NCBI GenBank assembly: GCA_964513465.1
Contig: CAZEMR010000015.1
Coordinates: 1 to 52,167 of the forward strand
Length of the DNA stretch: 52,167 bases
DNA from: CAZEMR01 sp964513465
GTDB lineage: Bacteria > Bacteroidota > Ignavibacteria > Kapaibacteriales > UBA2268
Reading direction: 5' to 3'
This document shows positions 1 to 8,028 of the stretch, piece after piece. Both the position numbers and the translations under genes were made by a program. Under the pieces are notes generated by a model. That model made no database searches, was not told where the DNA came from, and saw only the letters and a list, made by a program, of their open reading frames with translations. The number at the start of each line of letters is the position of its first letter. Position 1 is the first letter of the stretch.

Positions 1-891
1 AATACTCTTAGAAAACTTACCAAAGAAGAACAGGACTTTCTTTATTTTACTGCAAAAGGTTGTAAAAAAAATCAGTTATTCGTTACAGAATGTATTGAAA
101 GAAATGTAGATTTTGTAAAAGAAATCGAACATGTATATCTTTGGATTAATAAGCTTTTTTTGATTTTTCCTGGTTCTAATTATCAGGGAATTCCAAATTG
201 GGTAAAAACCAGAAAAACGCCTTTTAAAATACTTAAAAAATTGATGTTTGATTTTAATACTGGTATTACAGATATTGATTTCGAACCTATTCCAGAAAAA
301 GAGCATTCAACTATAGACAAAGAAATAATTAATGAATTAAAAAAGAATAGAAAAACTGAGAAAATTGCAGCGTCAGGAATAATGCATGACGATTATATTG
401 TGTTTTCTTTCGATGATAAAAATATTATGAAATATAGGATGATTACGAAACATAAGACAAAGGAAGGAAAACAAGTAGGATTCAAATATTCTGAAGAATC
501 TGATGGAACTCAACGATTATTTGATTTAATACCAATTATTTCGCACTTACAAAATGATAATAATGTATTTATTATTGATGAATTTGAAAGAAGTCTTCAT
601 CCTTGCCTGATCACTCAATTTTTAAGAATATTCTATAAATACGCAGAAAATGACCAATTAATTTTTACAACTCATGAATCAAATATTTTGGATTTGAAAA
701 ATATCCGCAGAGACGAAATATGGTTTATGGAAAAAAATAAATATGGCGAATCAAAATTGTATTCTTTAGAAGAATTTAAACCCCGCTATGACAAAGATAT
801 CAGAACAGGATATTTAATGGGGCGTTTTGGTGGAGTACCATACAAACATCCGGATGTAGAATTACCCTGGTTAAAATCTGATGCCGAGTAA
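1..891 (+). CDS. AAA ATPase of an RloA/AbiLi-like defence pair, 5'-partial
   Basis: The reading frame is open from base 1, so the gene begins before the window and the Walker A region is missing. Visible: an ABC-signature-like stretch (SDGTQRLFDL, about 505-535), a Walker B with catalytic acid (FIIDEFERSLHP, about 570-604) and a switch histidine (FTTHESNILD, about 664-693). This order is typical of AAA_21/OLD-like ATPases. Its stop overlaps the start of the RloB-like gene by 11 bases, so the two are translationally coupled. AAA ATPase plus RloB is the arrangement of the RloAB and Lactococcus AbiL abortive-infection modules; the ATPase would be the regulatory or sensing part. The gene is strongly AT-rich compared with what follows at 1612. 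Family is fairly certain; phage defence as the role is inferred from the pairing. Confidence 0.8.
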   Translation, partial: NTLRKLTKEEQDFLYFTAKGCKKNQLFVTECIERNVDFVKEIEHVYLWINKLFLIFPGSNYQGIPNWVKTRKTPFKILKKLMFDFNTGITDIDFEPIPEKEHSTIDKEIINELKKNRKTEKIAASGIMHDDYIVFSFDDKNIMKYRMITKHKTKEGKQVGFKYSEESDGTQRLFDLIPIISHLQNDNNVFIIDEFERSLHPCLITQFLRIFYKYAENDQLIFTTHESNILDLKNIRRDEIWFMEKNKYGESKLYSLEEFKPRYDKDIRTGYLMGRFGGVPYKHPDVELPWLKSDAE

Positions 892-1537
892 ATATAAAAG
901 GAAGTCTGCCGTTAGAAGTCCGGCAATGGTTTTTGTTGCGACCGAGGGAGAGGTCACAGAACCACAATATTTCAAGGGATTGACAAATCCTCACACTGGA
1001 TATAATAGTTCTCGTTTTCGATTAGTCATTATTCCTTCTAAGAATGGTGGTTCATCGCCGCATCATATCATTACCAATGCAAAGGAAGAATTGAAAAACT
1101 ATTCACTTAATAGTAATGATACTGTTTATGTTGTTGTTGACAGAGACAATTTCATAGAAAAAGAAATCAAAATTGTTAATTCAAATTGTAAAAAATCAGG
1201 GTTTGAATTTATCATGTCAAATCCAAATTTTGAATTGTGGTTATTATTGCACCATAAAGATTTAGCAGATTATTCAGAATCAGAAATTGAACAAATCAAA
1301 GAAAATCGAAAAAATCATCCAAAAGCCAGAAGAGGATTTATAAGTAAAGAATTATTAAGAATTCATAAATCGTATAATAAATCAAATATTCGAATAGAAG
1401 ATTATTTGAAACACACTTATACTGCGATTCAAAGAGCGAAAGGGATTGATGACCCCGATTTGGATTGGCCAAATGAAATCGGGACAAGGGTTTATAAAGT
1501 CGTAGAAAGAATTATTGAGCTTTCAAAAGAGTTATAA
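881..1537 (+). CDS. rloB: RloB-like protein (AbiLii-type partner of the upstream ATPase)
   Basis: A 218-residue protein with the RloB family landmarks: an N-terminal acidic motif (ATEGEVTEPQYFKGL, about residues 24-38), a beta-strand ending in a D-x-D (YVVVDRDNF, about 85-93) and the block SNPNFELWLLLHH (about 115-127). The two acidic motifs resemble a Toprim-type metal site, so a nucleic-acid-cleaving role is possible but not shown. It starts inside the end of the ATPase gene and is followed by a bidirectional terminator. AT-rich codon use, like its partner and unlike the rest of the window, suggests transfer as a unit. Pairing with an AAA ATPase supports an abortive-infection or restriction-associated module. 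Confidence 0.82.
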   Translation: MPSKYKRKSAVRSPAMVFVATEGEVTEPQYFKGLTNPHTGYNSSRFRLVIIPSKNGGSSPHHIITNAKEELKNYSLNSNDTVYVVVDRDNFIEKEIKIVNSNCKKSGFEFIMSNPNFELWLLLHHKDLADYSESEIEQIKENRKNHPKARRGFISKELLRIHKSYNKSNIRIEDYLKHTYTAIQRAKGIDDPDLDWPNEIGTRVYKVVERIIELSKEL

Positions 1538-1557
1538 ATTACTTCCAACCAACAAAA

Positions 1558-1592
1558 AACCGGCGGGGTGATTGCCTCGCCGGTTCGTGTTT
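1558..1592. terminator. Bidirectional rho-independent terminator between rloB and gatD
   Basis: An 11-bp stem (1558-1568 with 1575-1585), loop TGATTG, has T-rich sequence after it on the plus strand and an A-run before it, so it can serve both convergent genes. It also marks the border between AT-rich and GC-richer DNA. Confidence 0.8.
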
Positions 1593-1611
1593 TATATATA
1601 TAAATATATTC

Positions 1612-3003
1612 TTATTTTCTGTATTTCGAGATGAATTCCTCTACTTCGGGGATGCCGCCCTGGAACACGAGGTAGCCGTTCGATGGCTCCCGCTCGGTGA
1701 TCTCGCCGTTGACCGGGGTGAGCATTATGCGGCGCACTTCCTCGGGGTCTTCGCTCTGGCCGAGAGCCCAGCCCAGCTTGACGAATGCGACTTCGGGCAG
1801 CATGTTTGCCGCCGGGATGACGCCGAGGTCCATCATTTCACGGCCGGTTTCGTAAACGTACATCTGGACGTAGCCCCAGAGCGTCTGGACTGTCATATAT
1901 ACATGGATGCCCTCGTCCTGGCAGCGCTTGAGTGCCGGGTAGAGCGGCTTATTGACGTGGCCGAGGCCGGTGCCGGCGATCACGATGCCTTTATAGCCAT
2001 TGTCGATCATCGAATAGATAATGTCCGGTTTCATTGCCGGGTAGTAATAAACGATGCCGATGCGGTCGTCGAAGTGGGGCTTAATTTCGTAATTTTTGTC
2101 GCGGCGGCGTTTTTTGTAATCCTGGCGCAGCGGCGATATTTTTTCTTTGTTAACCATTGCGATGGGGATGTCGCCGATTGTGCGGAATGTTGAGCGATAG
2201 CTCGAGTGCATTTTGCGAACGCGTGTGCCGCGGTGCAGCAGACCGTATTGGTCGGATGTCGGGCCAAACATACAGACCGTTACCTCGGCGATGTCCGACT
2301 CGGCAGCGGATTTCACGCTGTGGATCAGATTCAGCGCTGCGTCGGAGCTGGGGCGGTCGCTTGAGCGCTGCGAACCGACCATGACGATTGGCACGGGCGT
2401 ATTTTGCAGCATAAACGTAAGCGCTGCGGCTGTGTGGTGCATGGTGTCGGTGCCGTGACCGATTACGATGCCCTCGACCCCTTTGTCGATTTCCTCGGCT
2501 ATGGCGCGGGCGGTGCCGATCCACTGCTCGGGGCCCATGTTTTCGCTGAATACCCCATAAAGCTTTTCGGTTTCAAGATTGCAAAGGTCGGCCAGCTCGG
2601 GCACGGAGCCATAAAGCTCGCCGGGCGAAAATGCCGGGATCACAGCGCCGGTGCGATAGTCCAGACGGCTGGCGATAGTGCCGCCGGTGCCGAACAGCTT
2701 GACGCGCGGCTTTTTCGGAGAATAGGGGAAAGCCTTTTCGGGAATTTTGTAATTGGCGACCTTGCGACCCATTATTTTAATATTTTTGACCTTCGACGAA
2801 GCAAGCCCGACATTATAGCCGGTGCGCAGCTTAAGCACGATATGCAGATCGTCGGCGGTTTCCGAGCGTGGCAGAATGATGCCCACGAATTCGCCGTCGA
2901 TTGTTTCAATAATCACATCGCTCCATATCTTGGCTTCGAATTTTTGGAGCACTTCGAGCGATTCGCCGCGATAGCCTTTATAATCTTCACTTATATTTGA
3001 CAT
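1612..3003 (-). CDS. gatD: Glutamyl-tRNA(Gln) amidotransferase subunit D (archaeal type)
   Basis: The glutaminase subunit of GatDE, which supplies ammonia to convert Glu-tRNA(Gln) to Gln-tRNA(Gln). It has the small N-terminal barrel typical of GatD (about residues 1-95) followed by an L-asparaginase-like domain. Asparaginase-type catalytic motifs are present: GTGGTIAS near residue 105 and GHGTDT near 183, plus a lysine in the following helix (LIHSVKSA). The 463-residue length is close to archaeal GatD and longer than a plain asparaginase. An ATG at 3003 is chosen because GGAGG lies just upstream inside the end of gatE; a longer frame would overlap gatE. It follows gatE by one base, so they form one transcription unit. 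Plain type I asparaginase is the alternative, but the N-terminal domain and the gatE partner argue against it. Confidence 0.95.
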   Translation of the reverse strand: MSNISEDYKGYRGESLEVLQKFEAKIWSDVIIETIDGEFVGIILPRSETADDLHIVLKLRTGYNVGLASSKVKNIKIMGRKVANYKIPEKAFPYSPKKPRVKLFGTGGTIASRLDYRTGAVIPAFSPGELYGSVPELADLCNLETEKLYGVFSENMGPEQWIGTARAIAEEIDKGVEGIVIGHGTDTMHHTAAALTFMLQNTPVPIVMVGSQRSSDRPSSDAALNLIHSVKSAAESDIAEVTVCMFGPTSDQYGLLHRGTRVRKMHSSYRSTFRTIGDIPIAMVNKEKISPLRQDYKKRRRDKNYEIKPHFDDRIGIVYYYPAMKPDIIYSMIDNGYKGIVIAGTGLGHVNKPLYPALKRCQDEGIHVYMTVQTLWGYVQMYVYETGREMMDLGVIPAANMLPEVAFVKLGWALGQSEDPEEVRRIMLTPVNGEITEREPSNGYLVFQGGIPEVEEFISKYRK

Positions 3004-3004
3004 A

Positions 3005-4930
3005 TTAATAAACCTCCAGATTTTTATTTTCCTCAATAAAGCCTTTGGCCTTCTGGCCGGAGATCCTTCCACGAAGCGAATCCATCACGAATCCCATGAG
3101 CAATTTGCCTTTGGATTCGGGATTATGCAGCTTAATCTTTTCGATCTGGCGCTCGGATGCTTCTACTGTCTGGCTAAGTTCGGCGTCGCTGGCCTTAGGC
3201 GGAATCAGGCTTTCGTCGAATTTTTCCTGGCGGATTGCCTGCTCTAATATATATAATATTCCGTCTGCGGGAATTTTCCCGTCGCGATATGCGGCGAAAA
3301 TTCCGTCTATCATGTCGGGTGTTATAATGTTTATCTTAAGTCCCTGTTTTTTCAATCGTTTGGGATACTGAATAATTACGGTTGAAGCAAGAACGGGTGA
3401 TAATTCATTTTCCTCGACCCATTTTTCGAATACTTCGGCAAATGGCGAAATCACGAGGTCGGGGATATGGTGCTCCGGCACTCCGAGTTTGCGGTAGCGG
3501 CCTTCGCGGTTCCAAATCTGTTCGGGCATCTGCGAACGGATGTGCTCTACTCGTTCGGCTGTGATTTTCTTGGGCGGAAGATCGGTATCGGGATACATGC
3601 GCTCCGGGCCGGGTAGTATGCGCTCGAATCCGGTGGTGCCGTCGCGCAGGGCCTGGCGGGTCTCCGAAGGGATGCCGATTGTGGCTTCGCGCGCGCGGAT
3701 GATAATCTCGTTTGCGCCCATTTCGGTGTCGGCGTCGCTGCCCCATACGAGCACGATGGTATCCTTGCCGGTGGTCTCCATTGCCTGTTTGATTTTGCGC
3801 CATTCGCTTGAGGCGATATTTTCGCCCTGGCTGTCCGAATGAATAATATTGGGTAATTCGGAAAGGCACGCGATCACTCGGACGCGGTCGGAGATTTCCT
3901 TGCTGAAATTAGTATCGGTCTGAGTCTGCCAGTTAAGCAATCCTTTGAATCCATCCAGCTTAACCGCTTTGACGACATAGCCCTTAATGATTGCTTCGTG
4001 TATCGGTTTGAATTTTGTTTTCTTAAGAATTTTGGTGACGTCCTGATAATCAGCGCGGAATGTCTCCTCGTTGACGCCGCGGCCCTTCAGCTCTTCGCGC
4101 AGTCGGAGCAGATTCCACTGGCGCATGGCCTCATGATAAGTCAGCAGCGGTATATATTTAATTCTCGGAACGCCCTTGATTTCTATGCGTGTGCCGCCGG
4201 TAACGCTGACGTTGACGTCCTCGCGTCCGGCGCCGATGCCCGTGCGGACTTTGCCGGTCGAGCGTGAGAGCCGGCGTAGAGTCTCGTTAACCTCGGCGAC
4301 TTCCTGCGGGGTGCGCATATCAGGCTGGGTGACTGTTTCGACGAGCGGCATACCCAGGCGGTCTGCGATATAAACCCGGCGGTGGCCCCAGTCGCTTTCC
4401 TCGCGGCAGGAGTCTTCCTCGAGCGACATCTGGATGATGCCAATATTGCGCCCTTTATAAGGCACTTCGCCGCCGACGCTGATGATCGCCGTGCGCTGGA
4501 ATCCGGTAGGGATGCTGCCGTCCAGATACTGTTTGCGGGCGATGTGCATTTCGTCCACGACTTTGGCATTGAGCAAAAAACCAAGCTCGATTGCGATATC
4601 GAGCGCCTGGTCGTTTATCTCGAAGGGCGGGGTGTCGTCCATCTCGTAAGTGCAGACCGTATTGCGATTTATGCGATAAATAATGTCTTTTTTGGTTTTG
4701 AATTCCATAAGCGCGGTGCCGTCGTATTCGCCCAGCTCGGAGAGCGTCGGGCGCATATGGCGCAGGATTTCCGCATGGTATTCATCGCTGTAGTGCCCGG
4801 CGGGGCAGCGGCAGAATAATTTCTTTTCCGTCAGAAGCTGCTGATGAATTTCCAGACCGGATTTGAATCCGACTCTTTCGTAATCCTCAGGCGTCATTTC
4901 ATCGAACGGCTTAAATTCAAAATCGTACAT
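3005..4930 (-). CDS. gatE: Glutamyl-tRNA(Gln) amidotransferase subunit E (archaeal type)
   Basis: The kinase/transamidase subunit: it phosphorylates Glu on misacylated tRNA(Gln) and amidates it. At 641 residues it is far longer than bacterial GatB, and it contains the three GatE parts: a GatB-like N-terminal catalytic domain (GLEIHQQL, CRCPAGH and SLEEDSCR motifs within the first 190 residues), a central AspRS-like insertion (about 260-400) and a helical/tail region ending near GKLLMGFVMDSLRGRISG. It is read with the ATG at 4930, six bases after an AAAGGG; an upstream TTG at 4948 is the alternative. The insertion domain separates GatE from GatB, so this is not a misnamed gatB. GatDE is generally described as restricted to Archaea, which makes its place among clearly bacterial genes unusual. 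Confidence 0.94.
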   Translation of the reverse strand: MYDFEFKPFDEMTPEDYERVGFKSGLEIHQQLLTEKKLFCRCPAGHYSDEYHAEILRHMRPTLSELGEYDGTALMEFKTKKDIIYRINRNTVCTYEMDDTPPFEINDQALDIAIELGFLLNAKVVDEMHIARKQYLDGSIPTGFQRTAIISVGGEVPYKGRNIGIIQMSLEEDSCREESDWGHRRVYIADRLGMPLVETVTQPDMRTPQEVAEVNETLRRLSRSTGKVRTGIGAGREDVNVSVTGGTRIEIKGVPRIKYIPLLTYHEAMRQWNLLRLREELKGRGVNEETFRADYQDVTKILKKTKFKPIHEAIIKGYVVKAVKLDGFKGLLNWQTQTDTNFSKEISDRVRVIACLSELPNIIHSDSQGENIASSEWRKIKQAMETTGKDTIVLVWGSDADTEMGANEIIIRAREATIGIPSETRQALRDGTTGFERILPGPERMYPDTDLPPKKITAERVEHIRSQMPEQIWNREGRYRKLGVPEHHIPDLVISPFAEVFEKWVEENELSPVLASTVIIQYPKRLKKQGLKINIITPDMIDGIFAAYRDGKIPADGILYILEQAIRQEKFDESLIPPKASDAELSQTVEASERQIEKIKLHNPESKGKLLMGFVMDSLRGRISGQKAKGFIEENKNLEVY

Positions 4931-5166
4931 AATCAACCCTTTCGGCAAAATCTATATTCCATAATCTCTGTATCTTCGCAATTTATGCGCTATTTGTTCA
5001 CACAAAATCTACTTTCCCACGGAAAAATTCCACGGGACTTCATACAAACTTCAAAAATACAAAATCTTAGGGAAATGATATATACATTATGCTATTTTTT
5101 TCCGGATAATTCTCAGGAATTTATCCGCCTGACGTGATTTTATCAAATTGATTGATTCGGAGAGGA

Positions 5167-6366
5167 TTACTTTATTCCATAATCGGAGATTTTGCGATAT
5201 AGTGTTCGCTCGCTGATGCCCAGCACATCGGCTGCGGCGCGGCGATTGCCCTCGAATTTGCGCAGCGCGGCTTCTATCATATTCCGCTCCATTTCGGCCA
5301 GACTCGATACTTCCTCGGCCTCGAGGATTTCCTCGTATGGCTCGGCCTCGACTGTTTCGATGTTCATATCCTGTACGAAATTCTTCAGATCGCTTACCTG
5401 GCGCATGGTGTCGGCGAGCATATTTTTCATGTCGGCCATTTCGCCCTTTATTTCGAGAAGCGTGCGGAATATCAGCCCGATTTCGAATCCCTCATCTTCG
5501 TCTTTGTGGATGGACATTATCGAGCGGTCTTCGGCGAGCGGACCGGCGGTGTGGGGCGGGAGAGCCGCGGGTATGTATGATTTCAGCGTGTCGGGGGTGA
5601 CATATGCGCCCTGCTCGAGCGTTACCATAGTCTCGGTCAAATTGCGCAGTTCGCGGATATTCCCAGGCCAGGGCATGCTTTTTAGGATGCTCATCGCATC
5701 GGCGGAGATTCCTTCGAAATTTATATCAAGCTTGTCGCTTACTTTTTGTGAAAAAAATTCGAATAATTCGGGAACATCCTCCGAATGATCGCGGAGCGGC
5801 GGCAGGTTGATCTCGACATTGTTAAGGCGGAAATATAAATCCTGGCGGAAGTTGCCTTTTTGGACCTCGAGCTCGAGATTGCGGTTGGTGGCGGCTACTA
5901 TCCGGACGTCCACCTTCAGCACTTTTGATGACCCCAGTCGGGAATATTCACCGGATTCGAGTATGCGCAGTAATTTGACCTGAGTATTTAGCGGCAATTC
6001 GCCGATTTCGTCGAGAAATATTGTGCCGTTGTCAGCGGCTTCGAAGAATCCCTTGCGAAGCTCGTGTGCGCCGGTAAATGCGCCTTTTTCGTGGCCGAAT
6101 AGCTCGCTTTCGAGCAGATTATCGGGTATAGCCCCGCAATTAACGCTTATGAATGGGGCTTTTTTGCGGTGGCTGAGTCCGTGGGCTGCCTTGGCGAATA
6201 CCTCTTTGCCGGTGCCTGTTTCGCCGGTTATAAGCACTGTCAGGTCGGTCGGTGCGGCCTGTATAAGTTTCTGCAGGGCGTCCTGAATTGGCTTGGAATT
6301 GCCTACGATTCCGTAGCGGCGCTGGATTTGTCTGTATATATTTTTATTTGATTCGTTATAATCCAT
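5167..6366 (-). CDS. Sigma-54-dependent transcriptional activator without receiver domain
   Basis: An AAA+ enhancer-binding protein of 399 residues. Visible: Walker A (GETGTGKE, about residues 48-55), the sigma-54 contact loop (GAFTGA), Walker B (GTIFLDEIGE), an arginine-finger/sensor region (FRLNNVEINLPPLRDH) and a C-terminal Fis-type helix-turn-helix (NRRAAADVLGISERTLYRK). There is no N-terminal receiver or sensory domain; the AAA+ module starts by residue 20. Between AAA+ and HTH lies a roughly 100-residue acidic, helical linker (about 270-370) that could be a coiled coil or the regulatory part. An AGGAT sequence precedes the ATG. It sits 21 bases after the rhodanese gene and appears to be the last gene of a four-gene operon. 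Its target promoters cannot be told from this window. Confidence 0.9.
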   Translation of the reverse strand: MDYNESNKNIYRQIQRRYGIVGNSKPIQDALQKLIQAAPTDLTVLITGETGTGKEVFAKAAHGLSHRKKAPFISVNCGAIPDNLLESELFGHEKGAFTGAHELRKGFFEAADNGTIFLDEIGELPLNTQVKLLRILESGEYSRLGSSKVLKVDVRIVAATNRNLELEVQKGNFRQDLYFRLNNVEINLPPLRDHSEDVPELFEFFSQKVSDKLDINFEGISADAMSILKSMPWPGNIRELRNLTETMVTLEQGAYVTPDTLKSYIPAALPPHTAGPLAEDRSIMSIHKDEDEGFEIGLIFRTLLEIKGEMADMKNMLADTMRQVSDLKNFVQDMNIETVEAEPYEEILEAEEVSSLAEMERNMIEAALRKFEGNRRAAADVLGISERTLYRKISDYGIK

Positions 6367-6387
6367 AATATCCTGAATTTAAGCGGG

Positions 6388-6876
6388 TTATGCCAATTGA
6401 TTGCGGGTCCATTCCTCCCAGCCTCCGCGATAAAGAAATACGCTCGTAAAGCCGGATTCCATCATGTCTTTGGCGACCATATGGCTCAGGTCGCAGGTGC
6501 CGCCGTCGCAGAATATGATGTATGTTTTCTCCGGATCGAGGGTGAATAATTTCTCGAAATATTCCTCCTCCGGCGCGTAGGGAAATATATTGATTGCTTC
6601 GTCTATGGTGCCGTTCTGGTACTGTTCCGGCCGCCGTGAGTCGATGAGAATAATCCCGGGGTAGTCCAATGCTCTGACCAGTTGCTCATAGGTGACGGAT
6701 TTGTGGAGTATTGACTCATTATCGAAATGAGCATCTCCGAAAATCACTTCATCGGGGATTTCATAATCGGATTTTTGAGCGAAAATTGGCAACGGATCGC
6801 CGGACATAAAATTATATGCCAACCCGATGGCCGCAGAGGCCAGAATTATGATCAATATATCTCTAATTAATTTCAT
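6388..6876 (-). CDS. Membrane-anchored rhodanese-domain protein
   Basis: A 162-residue protein with one N-terminal membrane segment (DILIIILASAAIGLAYNF) and a single rhodanese domain (about residues 60-160). The domain shows the entry motif IILIDSRRPEQY and an active loop CDGGTC with the expected catalytic cysteine, followed by a typical GGWEEW end. It is probably held on the outer face of the inner membrane and may carry sulfane sulfur. Its stop lies 21 bases before the sigma-54 activator and its start two bases after the J-domain gene. Confidence 0.88.
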   Translation of the reverse strand: MKLIRDILIIILASAAIGLAYNFMSGDPLPIFAQKSDYEIPDEVIFGDAHFDNESILHKSVTYEQLVRALDYPGIILIDSRRPEQYQNGTIDEAINIFPYAPEEEYFEKLFTLDPEKTYIIFCDGGTCDLSHMVAKDMMESGFTSVFLYRGGWEEWTRNQLA

Positions 6877-6878
6877 CC

Positions 6879-7277
6879 TTATAGGCCTTTGGTCTTTTTC
6901 AAAAAATTGTATGCTTCGATTATTTGCCGGGTTTTGTTTTTGGCTAATGTTTTGATTTCCTCGCCCAGATTTTCCACGCGGTCGGGGTGATACTCATTTA
7001 GCCGCTTTCGATATGCCGAGCGGATTGCCTCGGCATCGGCATGAGCCTCGATCCCTAAAATCTGATATGCCGAGTTTTCGTCCATGCGGCTGAATGCTTC
7101 TTCGGCAGCGGCGCCTTTGCTGCGGGCGGAATTATCCGGCCCTTCGCTGCGCAGCTCGCTTATTATCCTCCGGAGCTCGTCATTGTCGTTTTCGATCGAA
7201 TAATGCCCGCGTGGCGCGTCCGAATCCTTGCGGTACGACTTGGCAATCCTGTAAATGCGGTCGAAGATATGTCCCAT
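6879..7277 (-). CDS. Small protein with C-terminal J domain
   Basis: A 132-residue protein with a charged N-terminal part of unknown nature and a J domain in its last 65 residues (YQILGIEAHADAEAIRSAYR, then the HPD tripeptide in EYHPDRV). J domains stimulate the ATPase of DnaK-type Hsp70. The C-terminal placement resembles DjlA-type co-chaperones, but there is no membrane segment and no zinc or substrate-binding region, so it is not DnaJ itself. It starts one base before the end of the LOG gene region and lies in the same operon. Confidence 0.85.
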   Translation of the reverse strand: MGHIFDRIYRIAKSYRKDSDAPRGHYSIENDNDELRRIISELRSEGPDNSARSKGAAAEEAFSRMDENSAYQILGIEAHADAEAIRSAYRKRLNEYHPDRVENLGEEIKTLAKNKTRQIIEAYNFLKKTKGL

Positions 7278-7808
7278 TTATTTATCTTTTATATCTGTAA
7301 GCAATTCAATGGCTTCCTCGACCTTGTCCACATAGTCGAGCAGCTCGAAAAAATCCAGAGTGCGCTCCGAATAAAACGCCATGGTTTGTATAACCTCATT
7401 CCACTGCTCGCCGAAACAAATAATTTTCTTTGGCGGTATCAAATGCTTGCCGCGGAGCGTCAGCGTGGCGGCGAGCTCCATCAGAGTGCCCGTACCGCCG
7501 GGAAGCACAACATATGCATCTCCGATGTTCACGAGAGTTTCGAGGCGTTTTAAATACGTATTTGCGACGATTTCTTCGCCGACGAAATCATTGCGCGTGC
7601 GGGATTTAAGCTCGGGGGTTGTAACTCCGATCCGCCTGACCTCTGCGCCGGAAGCCCCTTTGAGCGCAGCCTCCATAACGCCGCCGTATCCGCCGGTGGC
7701 CACATCGAATCCGTTATCGCCGAGCAGCTGGCCGAGCAATTCGGCGGCTCTGTATTCAAAAGACTCTGCGGAGCATTGCGCGCTCCCGAAAACCGTAATA
7801 ACTGGCAT
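7278..7808 (-). CDS. LOG-family protein (nucleotide 5'-monophosphate phosphoribohydrolase-like)
   Basis: A 176-residue Rossmann-like protein with the LOG family signatures GGYGGVMEAALKGA (about residues 37-50) and PGGTGTLMEL (about 102-111). In characterised members these motifs bind the nucleotide and provide the catalytic glutamate for removing the base from nucleoside monophosphates (cytokinin activation in plants, nucleotide salvage in bacteria). First gene of the operon with the J-domain, rhodanese and sigma-54 activator genes. The substrate cannot be inferred from the sequence. Confidence 0.85.
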   Translation of the reverse strand: MPVITVFGSAQCSAESFEYRAAELLGQLLGDNGFDVATGGYGGVMEAALKGASGAEVRRIGVTTPELKSRTRNDFVGEEIVANTYLKRLETLVNIGDAYVVLPGGTGTLMELAATLTLRGKHLIPPKKIICFGEQWNEVIQTMAFYSERTLDFFELLDYVDKVEEAIELLTDIKDK

Positions 7809-7866
7809 AACCTCTCCGGAAATAGTTTGATAAATTTATGACGAAATAATTATTTGCATGTTTTGA

Positions 7867-7899
7867 CCAAACGCCGGGCAATCACCCGAAAGTTCGGTT
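7867..7899 (-). terminator. Possible weak terminator after the patatin gene
   Basis: On the minus strand an imperfect stem (outer ACCGAA/TTTGGT, inner CGGG/CCCG, loop TGATTG) lies about 130 bases beyond the patatin stop. There is no clean T-run, so this is a weak call. The remaining 7809-8028 shows nothing else recognisable. Confidence 0.35.
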
Positions 7900-8028
7900 T
7901 TATTTAGTTTATTCGAAATAAATCGTAATAATTAGCAATTATTGTGAGTCGGTTGCAGGGGGGCGATGCTGCTCTGATTATTCATTGTATATAATATAAA
8001 CATTTGAAGCATCAAATCCACAAAAAAA

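Noticed and set aside
1612..3003. gatD as an ordinary type I asparaginase
   Set aside because: The extra N-terminal barrel, length and direct coupling to gatE fit GatD better.
1903..4819. Plus-strand open frames across gatD and gatE, and alternative minus frames of over 100 codons
   Set aside because: They lie fully inside clearly coding gatD and gatE and have no family resemblance.
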